In this document: piece after piece, positions 1 through 6,773 of the stretch
How the letters are laid out: each line of letters opens with the position of its first letter
Position numbering within the stretch: the first letter of the stretch is position 1
From: JBQKLI01 sp012798975
Lineage (GTDB): Bacteria; Bacillota; Clostridia; Tissierellales; Peptoniphilaceae
Direction of reading: 5' to 3'
Assembly: GCF_052116305.1 (NCBI RefSeq)
Contig: NZ_JBQKLI010000015.1
Location: 1-53,090 of the forward strand
Length of the DNA: 53,090 nt
The notes under the pieces: generated by a model
Databases searched by the model: none
The model's input: the letters and a program-made list of their open reading frames with translations, nothing else
Told to the model about the DNA's origin: nothing
Position numbers and translations under genes: made by a program

Positions 1-283
1 TGGCGATATCTCACTATCAATAGGCTTTCGCGGCATAAACCGCTCGATCAGGCTGGATGATTGACCACAAAATGATACCCGAGGAATTTACACACTAATA
101 TGGACTTGACTCAAGGCGATTTCTAAAAGGGTGACAAGAAGATTACAATTAATAAACAGAAAGGTTACAACTTAATAAATAATATAAAAAATTAGTTTAT
201 TGGTTAATAAATTAACTTTAATAGGGTATATATTTATTAGCAGGAAATGCTAAAACATTTTGAAAGAAACGGGAGGGAGTTAC
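1..283. other. Gene-free left edge, AT-rich upstream region
   Basis: No gene can be supported here. Bases 2-64 form a 20-codon open tail on the plus strand ending in TGA that could be the last codons of a truncated gene, but I recognise no family in it, and the minus strand is also open at the edge. Bases 130-250 are very AT-rich, with an imperfect inverted repeat at about 190-217 (TTAGTTTATT / AATAAATTAA). This is presumably the promoter region of the surface protein gene that follows. Confidence 0.4.
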
Positions 284-1273
284 ATGAAAAAAGTATTAAA
301 ATTAACCTTATTAACAGCAATTATATTTCTATTAGGAACAGTGGCTGCCTTCCCGTCTTCTGCCCAAAAGATGAATGTAACGAGAATTGAAGGAAGAGAC
401 CGATACGAAACAGCAGTGAAATTAAGCCGATATACCTATATGGCATCTCCTAAGGCGATCGTTGCGACTGGAGAAGATTTTCCAGATGCCTTAGCTGGAG
501 GAAGTCTTGCAGCACAGCTTGATATCCCCATTCTTTTAACAGAAAAAAACAAGCTCAATCCTTTAGTTGAAAAAGAACTAGAACGCTTAGGAACAAAGGA
601 AGTATTTATACTGGGCGGCGAAGGGGCAGTAGGAAAAGAAGTGGAAGAAGAATTAGAAAAAACAGCAGAAGTAAAAAGAATAGCAGGCCGAAACCGCTAC
701 GAAACAGCGAATGAAATAAGCAATATGCGTTATGAATACAGAAAAGATAAGTCCATAACATTTCCAGGAGATTTTTATGTATTTGTAAGCGGTACATCTT
801 ACCCAGATGCTTTAGCAGCAGCTCCTCTTGTAGGGCAGATTAATATAGAAGATGCGTTAAATGTCTATCTTTTATTAGCACAGCCGGATCAAAATGTATC
901 CGGTTCTACAGTAATCGGAGGACCTCAAGCCTTTAGTTTTCCAGTGGATGGTTATAATAGCGAAGAAGGAAACCGTGTTTACGGAGAAAACCGTTTCAGT
1001 ACTGCAGTAGAAGTAGCGAAAAGATATCCGATAGACGTTGGCAAAAAAGTCGAAACGATTATCTTAACAAATGGCATGAACTATCCCGACGCTTTAGCAG
1101 CAGCCCCACTAGTAAGCAATCGAAATGCAGCGATATTATTAACAAAAACAGGATCTTTACCTAAAGAAACAAAGGATTATTTAAAAGAAGAAGATATCCA
1201 AGATGTTATTATTATCGGAGGAGAAAGTGCAGTTTCTGAAAGTGTAGTTCAGGAAATAAACGATATAAAATAA
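284..1273 (+). CDS. Exported cell wall-binding repeat 2 (CWB2) protein
   Basis: Secreted surface protein of about 329 aa, made almost entirely of cell-wall-binding repeat 2 units (Pfam PF04122), the module that anchors C. difficile surface proteins to the wall by binding the anionic polymer PSII. A signal peptide is visible (MKK, then a hydrophobic stretch, then PSSA just before the mature part). Three CWB2 units follow, each opening with an R-[IV]-x-G-x-[DN]-R-[YF] motif (RIEGRDRY, RIAGRNRY, RVYGENRF) and containing PDALA and IxGG[EP]. There is no second catalytic or adhesive domain, so it is an anchor-only or trimmed member. I chose ATG 284 over TTG 260 because GGGAGGGAG (271-279) lies at proper spacing. 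The ligand is unknown; it may be a wall-coat protein. Confidence 0.85.
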   Translation: MKKVLKLTLLTAIIFLLGTVAAFPSSAQKMNVTRIEGRDRYETAVKLSRYTYMASPKAIVATGEDFPDALAGGSLAAQLDIPILLTEKNKLNPLVEKELERLGTKEVFILGGEGAVGKEVEEELEKTAEVKRIAGRNRYETANEISNMRYEYRKDKSITFPGDFYVFVSGTSYPDALAAAPLVGQINIEDALNVYLLLAQPDQNVSGSTVIGGPQAFSFPVDGYNSEEGNRVYGENRFSTAVEVAKRYPIDVGKKVETIILTNGMNYPDALAAAPLVSNRNAAILLTKTGSLPKETKDYLKEEDIQDVIIIGGESAVSESVVQEINDIK

Positions 1274-1287
1274 GAGATTTTAATAGA

Positions 1288-1330
1288 AGACCCCTTAATG
1301 CAGATATAAAAATGCTTTAGGGGTCTTTAT
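1288..1330 (+). terminator. Rho-independent terminator after the CWB2 gene
   Basis: AGACCCCTTAA pairs with TTAGGGGTCT across a ~20-nt loop and runs into a short T-rich tail. It is 14 nt after the CWB2 stop codon. The T-tract is weak. Confidence 0.6.
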
Positions 1331-1467
1331 GCTTCTAAAATTAGGATTGGAGTATAATACACAAAAGTCCTCTTCCTCGAGAATATTCTTTTAGAGATAA
1401 ATAGAGTTTGAAAACAAAAAGCATGTTTTGTTTCTAAGAAGAAGAATGTTCATAGAAGAAGAAAGGT

Positions 1468-1496
1468 TTGATATTATTACTAACTAGTGATATAAT
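1468..1496 (+). promoter_or_regulatory. Sigma-A type promoter of the pirin gene
   Basis: TTGATA (1468-1473), a 17-bp spacer and TATAAT (1491-1496), 51 bp before the pirin start codon. The fit to a housekeeping promoter is near perfect. Confidence 0.7.
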
Positions 1497-1547
1497 AAAA
1501 GCAAGAAAGAAAGCAGTTTCTTTCAAATAAAAAAAGAGGTGCGTAAA

Positions 1548-2435
1548 ATGAGCGATTTCAGAAAAATTGATGAAGTATTAAAAGGATCAGCTCCTCATTG
1601 GGTAGGGAATGGTTTTCGAGTAAAACAATTCTTCCCAAAAGACAGAGGAGAGTCTATCTTTGAAAGAACATCGCCTTTTTTATTATTACATTATAACGAG
1701 CCTTATTATTTTCAAGCGACTCCTTTTGAGACAGGAGTAGGTCCCCATCCTCATAGAGGTTTTGAAACGGTGACGTTTTCATTAGCAGGAAAGGTGGAAC
1801 ATGGAGATAATAAAGGAAATACAGGAGTTATAAATCCTGGGGACATTCAGTGGATGACAGCTGGGTCCGGGATTCTCCATAAAGAGTATCATGAGAATGA
1901 ATTTGTAAAGAAAGACCGTGTTTTCCATGTGATACAGCTTTGGGTAAATCTTCCAGCAAAGGATAAAATGACGGAGCCGAATTACCAAGCGATCACAAAG
2001 GATCAAATGGGTAAATACTCTATCCCTGAAGAGGGCGGAGAGGTAATTATTTACGCAGGGGAAGCCTATGGAGTAAAAGGTCCGGCAAAAACATTTTCGC
2101 CGATAAATATCTACAAGATCAATCTAAAAAAAGGAACAGATTTTCGCATTCAAGAGCCGGAAGGTTTTAATACAGGATTTTTAGTGATCGGCGGCGAAGT
2201 GGAAATCAACAAAGAGGCAACTGTTGAATTTGGAAACTTTGTATTGTTTGATAGAGAAGATAAAGAGATAGCGATTCAAAGTATAGAAGAAGAATCAGAG
2301 ATTATGGTTTTTAGCGGAGAACCGTTAAATGAACCTGTTGCTGCAGCGGGTCCTTTTGTGATGAATACAAGAGAGGAACTTGTGGAAGCCAGCAGAGACT
2401 TTAGAGAAGGTGTATTCGCTTCGCCGATATTTTAA
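1548..2435 (+). CDS. Pirin family protein
   Basis: Cupin-fold pirin of about 295 aa, the normal full length, with the N-terminal pirin domain (about 25-120) and the pirin C-terminal domain (about 170-280). The signature HPHRGFETVT lies at residues 67-76, and the usual metal ligands are present as His67, His69, His111 and Glu113. Characterised family members are Fe-dependent quercetin dioxygenases or redox/metabolic regulators; the substrate here cannot be told from sequence. Start ATG 1548 is preferred to GTG 1539 because AAGAGGTG (1534-1541) is the ribosome binding site. It is monocistronic, with its own promoter and terminator. Confidence 0.9.
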   Translation: MSDFRKIDEVLKGSAPHWVGNGFRVKQFFPKDRGESIFERTSPFLLLHYNEPYYFQATPFETGVGPHPHRGFETVTFSLAGKVEHGDNKGNTGVINPGDIQWMTAGSGILHKEYHENEFVKKDRVFHVIQLWVNLPAKDKMTEPNYQAITKDQMGKYSIPEEGGEVIIYAGEAYGVKGPAKTFSPINIYKINLKKGTDFRIQEPEGFNTGFLVIGGEVEINKEATVEFGNFVLFDREDKEIAIQSIEEESEIMVFSGEPLNEPVAAAGPFVMNTREELVEASRDFREGVFASPIF

Positions 2436-2448
2436 AGTGATAGAAATC

Positions 2449-2487
2449 AAGAGGTATCTTTCCCGCAGAAAGAACCTCTTTTTTTAT
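2449..2487 (+). terminator. Terminator after the pirin gene
   Basis: AAGAGGT (2449-2455) pairs with ACCTCTT (2474-2480), followed by an unbroken T run. It starts 13 nt after the stop codon. Confidence 0.8.
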
Positions 2488-2608
2488 GAGCAAAAAAAGA
2501 AAGAGGGTATTGTATTCAATAGAAATACCCTTTACAATAGTATTCCAAAATTAAAGTATTTCTAACAATATTATGTTAAAATGAAGAAAATTCGATACAA
2601 AAGAAAGG

Positions 2609-3967
2609 GTGAAAACAGCAGGTATGAAAGCGAAAAATATTGACCTTACTCAAGGGCCTATTGTTAAAAATTTAATTCGGTTTTCGATTCCTTTGTTATT
2701 AAGTTCTATACTGCAGCAGCTTTATAGTACAGCAGATCTTCTTATCGTGGGAAGATATGGCGGGCAGAGAGATATGGCAGCGATCGGTGCGACGGGTTCT
2801 TTGTCTTATTTGATCGTAGCCTTCTTTTTTGGATTATCCTTAGGAACCTCTATTTTGACAGCACAGTTTTATAGTGCCAAGAGAGAACGGAAACTCTATG
2901 AGGTCGTACATACAACCTTTGCCATAGCCGTTTTCGGCGGATTTGGGCTGATGGTCTTAACCTATATTGCTACGCCGTGGTTGTTAAGGCTAATGGCGAC
3001 GCCTGCGGATATATTTGATAGTGCTTCTCTTTATATGAGGGTGTATTTTTTAGGGGTTATCCCTATGCTTGTCTATAATATGGGTTCAGGAATTCTTCGT
3101 TCAGTAGGAGATAGCGAACGGCCTTTCTATTATTTAGCAGCGGCGGCCTTTTTAAATATAGTCTTCGATTTAATACTTGTGAGAGGATTTGGAATGGGTG
3201 CCTTCGGAGCGGCAATCGCTACAACTGTTGCTCAGATCGGATCGGCAGTTCTTGTGTTTATCGCTTTGGTGAAGGCGGAGGACAGTTATCGACTGATTCC
3301 AAAAGAGATCAAGTTTTATCCGGAGAGTTTAAAAAATATTTTGAGAATTGGTGTGCCGGCGGGTCTTCAGGGAATGGCTATCACTCTTTCCAATGTAGTG
3401 ATTCAGTCTAAAATCAATCTCTTCGGAACGGACGCGGTAGCAGGTATAGCAGCTTCTTCTAGAATTGACGGATTTATATGGCTGTCGATTTCAACGATTT
3501 CCCAAGGGATTACGATTTTTACAGGGCAAAATATTGGAGCTCATAAGTTTGACCGTTTAAAGAGAGGATTTAAAATCGCCTTAGCCATGATTACAGTTGT
3601 AACAGGTGTTCTTCTTACACTTATTCTGCTTACTCGATTCCAGCTGATGAAGCTCTTTAATTCCAACCCGGCAGTGATCGAATACGGAGCAAATATGCTT
3701 ATGATCCTCTGCTCATTTTATCTTCTTTATGCATGGGGCGAGATTATATTAGGATTTGTTCGAGGAGCTGGAAATACAGCAGCGGCGATGATTATAACAT
3801 TAACCTGCTTTTTGTTTATCCGAGTAGCATGGATTTATATTATGCTAAATCAGGTCTTCTCTATATATACAGTTCTTTGGAGCTACCCTGTAACTTGGCT
3901 GATCTATGCTGTCATTTCCGCTGGCTACTTCAAAATGCGCTTTTGGAAAGATCTTCCGGTGAAGTAG
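2609..3967 (+). CDS. MATE family efflux transporter
   Basis: Twelve-helix multidrug and toxic compound extrusion (MATE) transporter, 447-452 aa, the usual length, working as a Na+ or H+ antiporter in the membrane. The N-terminus has the typical form (DLTQGPIVKNLIRFSIPLLL, then LQQLY...D), and two six-helix halves are clear, the second beginning near residue 240 (LRIGVPAGLQG). The start is either GTG 2609 or ATG 2624; neither has an ideal Shine-Dalgarno. The last five codons and the stop (GATCTTCCGGTGAAGTAG) form the left border of repeat A1, and the same string recurs, changed by one base, at the left border of repeat A2. Drug specificity cannot be predicted. Confidence 0.9.
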   Translation: MKTAGMKAKNIDLTQGPIVKNLIRFSIPLLLSSILQQLYSTADLLIVGRYGGQRDMAAIGATGSLSYLIVAFFFGLSLGTSILTAQFYSAKRERKLYEVVHTTFAIAVFGGFGLMVLTYIATPWLLRLMATPADIFDSASLYMRVYFLGVIPMLVYNMGSGILRSVGDSERPFYYLAAAAFLNIVFDLILVRGFGMGAFGAAIATTVAQIGSAVLVFIALVKAEDSYRLIPKEIKFYPESLKNILRIGVPAGLQGMAITLSNVVIQSKINLFGTDAVAGIAASSRIDGFIWLSISTISQGITIFTGQNIGAHKFDRLKRGFKIALAMITVVTGVLLTLILLTRFQLMKLFNSNPAVIEYGANMLMILCSFYLLYAWGEIILGFVRGAGNTAAAMIITLTCFLFIRVAWIYIMLNQVFSIYTVLWSYPVTWLIYAVISAGYFKMRFWKDLPVK

Positions 3968-4573
3968 GAAAAGACAGGCGTGACTGCTGCGCAGCACAGG
4001 CGGCACGCTTAAAGGCGGCCAGGCGGGATCCCTAACGGGACCCAGGCAAGGACCACGTTGCGACCTAGGGATAAAAAAAGAGTGGAGTGTGAAAGAGGGG
4101 AGAGGGGAGTTGATGAGGAAAAATGAGAAAAGATTCATTTTTCTGTGTAGTATAAAAGGCGGTTTTGTTATATTAACTAAGATGTTGAAGTTTTCTACGC
4201 TATAGTCAGTCGGATATTTTATGAGTAAAAATCTCACCTCAAAATAAAGAACAAAAAACCAGAGGCAGTGATACAGGTATCAATCTCTGGTTTTTTGTTT
4301 TTCAGTCTTAAGTAAACTTTTAAGCGATAGCGAAAAAGTTGTCTTTCCCTATAATCTAGTCCCTACAACCTATTTCCTATCTTTTATTTCCTAGTCCCTA
4401 AAGCCTACTTCCTTCCCCCTTCTCTCCCCTGGGTTGCGACAGCGATCCCGCCTGGGTGCCAAAGGCAGCCCGCCTGGCCACCGCAGGTGTGCCGCCTATC
4501 CTTTATTTAAGTAAACTTTTAAGCGATAGCGAAAAAGTTGTCTTTCCCTACAACCTAGTCCCTAAAGCCTACT
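3950..4573. repeat. Mosaic repeat A1 (mini-hairpin arrays flanking a terminator)
   Basis: Copy 1 of a ~620-bp element; copy 2 is at 5857-6513 and a shorter copy 3 at 27920-28288. Order: AAGTAGG border supplying the MATE stop; array of small GC-rich hairpins (3980-4070) such as GATCCC-TAAC-GGGACC joined by AGGCGG-type linkers; a GGGGAGAGGGGAG tract and a hairpin at 4110-4145; the bidirectional terminator 4253-4296; the box AACTTTTAAGCGATAGCG (repeated at 4315 and 4515); a CCTA-rich tract (4350-4425); a second hairpin array in opposite orientation (4430-4500); and another CCTA tract ending in the stop codon of the minus-strand gene. It contains no convincing ORF. I do not recognise it as a described element. 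Confidence 0.85.
4253..4296. terminator. Bidirectional terminator inside repeat A1
   Basis: AAAAAACCAGAG pairs with CTCTGGTTTTTT, with an inner stem TGATAC/GTATCA. The A and T runs on both flanks let it serve both the MATE gene (plus) and the TudS-like gene (minus), which converge on this element. Confidence 0.8.
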
Positions 4574-5129
4574 TCCTATCTTTCTCTATTTCTTCTAGAA
4601 TCTCTTTTATACTTTCGTCCATTCGGCTTTCATCGAGACCCCATATATCGATATCGATTCCTTTCGCTAAGAGCATTTTTTCCAGTTCTTCGATCATAAT
4701 GCCTCTTTCCTTTAATTCTCTAGAGGAGAGTTTTTCTGTATTGTCTCTCTTAGACAATTCTCCACCCCATTCATCTCCTGTGCAGGTGAATTCTACACCG
4801 CAGGTGGGGCTGCCGTTGATTCCGACAACTCCAGCGAAGGTATAGCCGTTACGGATATAATTTACTGTTTGGTGGAGGATAGGCTGAAGGAGTTCTCTGC
4901 ATTTTTCCCGGAAGGCTGGATAGTCGAGCTGTTCTTTGGCAACACTCCAGCGTTTTATTCCAAGCATTTCCATCTCTATACAGGGAAGCTGGATAATTCC
5001 GTAGCCTTGTAGAAGAAGCTTGGAAACAAGCGTACAGATTCCAGAAGAGTAGGAAGACAAACCTTCCACTTTTGAATTACAGTTTAAGATACAGTGAGCC
5101 AGCAGAATAAACTTTTTTTCTCTTTTCAT
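4569..5129 (-). CDS. TudS-related putative desulfidase (CD3072 family)
   Basis: About 186 aa, resembling the CD3072 family, which is related to TudS/DUF523. TudS is a [4Fe-4S] enzyme that removes sulfur from thiouracil; whether this relative does the same is not known. Cysteines sit in the family motifs: AHCILNCNSK near the N-terminus, LPCIE around 55 and GSPTCGVE around 110, enough for a cluster held by three cysteines. The start is ATG 5129, with GAAAGAGGTG just upstream, rather than GTG 5138. The stop codon lies in an AAGTAG that is the right border of repeat A1. It is divergent from an ECF S component, the same pairing as CD3072/CD3073 in C. difficile, which suggests uptake and desulfuration of one compound (inference). 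Confidence 0.75.
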   Translation of the reverse strand: MKREKKFILLAHCILNCNSKVEGLSSYSSGICTLVSKLLLQGYGIIQLPCIEMEMLGIKRWSVAKEQLDYPAFREKCRELLQPILHQTVNYIRNGYTFAGVVGINGSPTCGVEFTCTGDEWGGELSKRDNTEKLSSRELKERGIMIEELEKMLLAKGIDIDIWGLDESRMDESIKEILEEIEKDRK

Positions 5130-5144
5130 AGTCGTCACCTCTTT

Positions 5145-5162
5145 CTATAAGTGTATCAAAAC
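5145..5162 (-). promoter_or_regulatory. 18-bp motif shared with the ABC binding-protein gene
   Basis: CTATAAGTGTATCAAAAC occurs here and, identically, at 24640-24657, in both cases directly upstream of a minus-strand gene. Read on the minus strand it contains TGATACACT, which resembles an extended -10 element. A shared promoter or operator is an inference. Confidence 0.4.
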
Positions 5163-5292
5163 TAGGTGGAGAAAGCTTGATGCATTCTCGTGCATATCGT
5201 TATATGTAATAGGGTATACCGGATCTTGTTTCTTTGATATACTTTTAGTGAATCTATATTTTATATTATAATTTTTTGAAAGGAGTAACAAA

Positions 5293-5841
5293 ATGAAGAA
5301 GAATTTTAGTACTAAGATGATGGTATTTGCTGCGATATGCATAGCGGTTAATATTATCTTGGGAACTGTTGTAGGGGCACTAAATATTCCGCTGTTGTTT
5401 TTAGATACGGTGGGCACTATCTTTGCAGCCGTTACCTTAGGGCCTTTATATGGTGCTGCCGTGGGAGGTCTTACAAATGTGATCCAAGGATTTATTTCAG
5501 GACCGAAGATCATTCCCTTTGCTTTGGTAAATATCGTAATCGGTTTAGTGGTAGGGTGGATTTCTATGAAAAAGAAGTTCTCTATTTCTACAGCGGTTAT
5601 AACAGGGTTGATATTATCCGTAGTGGCACCGCTTATAGGAACACCGATCGCAATCTTTGTATTCGACGGGATTACGGGAGACTTTAATGATGTGTTTTTC
5701 GCAGCGATGAAAAATGCTGGATCCTCTATCTTTTCAGCAGCTTTTATACCAAGAGTTGCAAGCAATATTGTAGATAAAGTGATCAGCTGTGTACTGGTGT
5801 CTATTATCGCCGCTAAGACGAGAATTCGTTTTGACCGGTAA
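5293..5841 (+). CDS. ECF transporter S component (CD3073 family)
   Basis: Substrate-binding membrane subunit (182 aa, about six helices) of an energy-coupling-factor importer, resembling the CD3073 family. Visible are the N-terminal amphipathic start (MKKNFSTKMMVFAAICIAVN), FLDTVGTIFAAVTLGPLYGA and the GGLTNVIQG motif typical of the fold. It needs the shared EcfA/A'/T module, which is not in this window. RBS AAAGGAG is at 5279-5285. Its neighbour is the divergent TudS-like gene, and both are framed by repeats A1 and A2. The ligand is unknown; a sulfur-containing or modified pyrimidine-like compound is a guess from the neighbour. Confidence 0.8.
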   Translation: MKKNFSTKMMVFAAICIAVNIILGTVVGALNIPLLFLDTVGTIFAAVTLGPLYGAAVGGLTNVIQGFISGPKIIPFALVNIVIGLVVGWISMKKKFSISTAVITGLILSVVAPLIGTPIAIFVFDGITGDFNDVFFAAMKNAGSSIFSAAFIPRVASNIVDKVISCVLVSIIAAKTRIRFDR

Positions 5842-5856
5842 TACATAATTTAGAGA

Positions 5857-6513
5857 GATCTTCCGATGAAGTAGGAAGAGATAGGTGTGACTGCTGCGCA
5901 GCACAGGCGGCACGCTTAAAGGCGGCCAGGCGGGATCCCTAACGGGACCCAGGCAGGATCGCTTTGCGACCAAGGGGAACAGATAAAGATAGTGTGATAG
6001 TGTGAAAGAGGGGAGAGGGGAGTTGTGGTGGAAAATGAGAAAGGATTCATTTTCTGGATAGTATAAAAGGCAGTTTTGTTATATCAACTCAGATATCGGA
6101 GAGCTTTTTACTCTATAGTAAGTCGGACATTTTCTGAATAAAAATCCATCTTCAAAATTAAGGAGAAAAAACCAGAGATATTGATACAAGTATCAGTCTC
6201 TGGTTTTTGTGTTTTTATATATTTACGTTTAGGTGAGAAAACTTTTAAGCGATAGCGAAAAAGATAACTTTCTCTACAACCTAGTCCCTACAACCTATTT
6301 CCTATCTTTACCCTTTATTTCCTATTCCCTACAGTCTATTTCTTATCTCTCTACTGGGTTGCGGCCGCAATCCCGCCTGGGTGCCAAAGGCAGCCCGCCT
6401 GGCCGCTGTAGGTGTGCTGCCTATCCTTTATTTAAGTAAACTTTTAAGCGATAGCGGAAAAGTTATCTTTCCCCACATCCTAGCCCCTACAGCCTATTTC
6501 CTATCTTTACCCC
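5857..6513. repeat. Mosaic repeat A2
   Basis: Second copy of the A element, in the same orientation as A1 and clearly homologous over its whole length. It begins GATCTTCCGATGAAGTAGGA, that is, with a copy of the last codons of the MATE gene although it follows the ECF gene. Hairpin arrays are at 5886-5975 and, inverted, at 6354-6425; the terminator at 6166-6208; the AACTTTTAAGCGATAGCG box at about 6238 and 6440; CCTA-rich tracts at about 6275-6350 and 6465-6510. Together with A1 it brackets the TudS/ECF gene pair as direct repeats. It fills the interval to the hydrogenase-associated gene and holds no gene. Confidence 0.85.
6166..6208. terminator. Bidirectional terminator inside repeat A2
   Basis: AAAAAACCAGAGA pairs with TCTCTGGTTTTT, with inner TTGATAC/GTATCAG. 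It differs from the A1 hairpin at several positions while keeping the pairing. It can end ECF gene transcripts (plus) and the hydrogenase operon (minus). Confidence 0.75.
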
Positions 6514-6753
6514 TTATTCGAATTCGTAATGGGCTTCTGCTTTTACGCCTTTAATGGCATTCAGTTTTTCGACCATTTCTTCGATTTCATGTTTCGGAGC
6601 TTGGAATACTAAGGTAATAACATTTAGTCCTTCTTTTACTTTGGGTAGTCCAAATCTTCCTTCGACGAAACAGTAATATTCGTGAAGAACTGCATTGAGT
6701 TCAGGGGCTGATTTTTGTTCCGTAACATAAATACCTACGATAGATACTCTCAT
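6514..6753 (-). CDS. TM1266-family putative regulator of the iron-only hydrogenase system
   Basis: Small 79-aa ACT/NikR-C-like protein of the TM1266 family (TIGR03959), regularly encoded beside [FeFe]-hydrogenase structural or maturation genes and proposed to be regulatory; its biochemical role is not established. The sequence has the expected opening MRVSIVGIYVTE, the central EGRFGLP and a C-terminal ferredoxin-like segment (EEMVEKLNAIKGVKAEAHYEFE split over its last third). It is the last gene of the hydCBA operon, 20 nt after hydA. RBS AGGAGG lies just upstream of ATG 6753. Confidence 0.85.
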   Translation of the reverse strand: MRVSIVGIYVTEQKSAPELNAVLHEYYCFVEGRFGLPKVKEGLNVITLVFQAPKHEIEEMVEKLNAIKGVKAEAHYEFE

Positions 6754-6773
6754 GATGTACCTCCTAATTTGTT

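Noticed and set aside
2..64. Twenty-codon open tail at the left edge as the end of a gene
   Set aside because: Too short to identify, and the opposite strand is open too; kept only as a remark.
3975..4070. A CRISPR-like array (constant linkers, variable units)
   Set aside because: Units are about 22-25 nt, the variable parts are self-complementary palindromes, not spacers, linkers are only 6-7 nt, and no cas genes are present.
3845..4237. A 130-codon minus frame and similar frames (4456-4845 plus, 5734-5973 minus) over the A repeats
   Set aside because: They run through hairpin arrays and out of the MATE or ECF gene, differ in frame between copies, and have no ribosome site. The repeat is better explained as non-coding.
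5145..5846. A 233-codon open frame antisense to the ECF S component gene
   Set aside because: The plus frame has a clear family match, ribosome site and helices; the antisense frame has neither a ribosome site nor a recognisable protein and is a by-product of codon bias.
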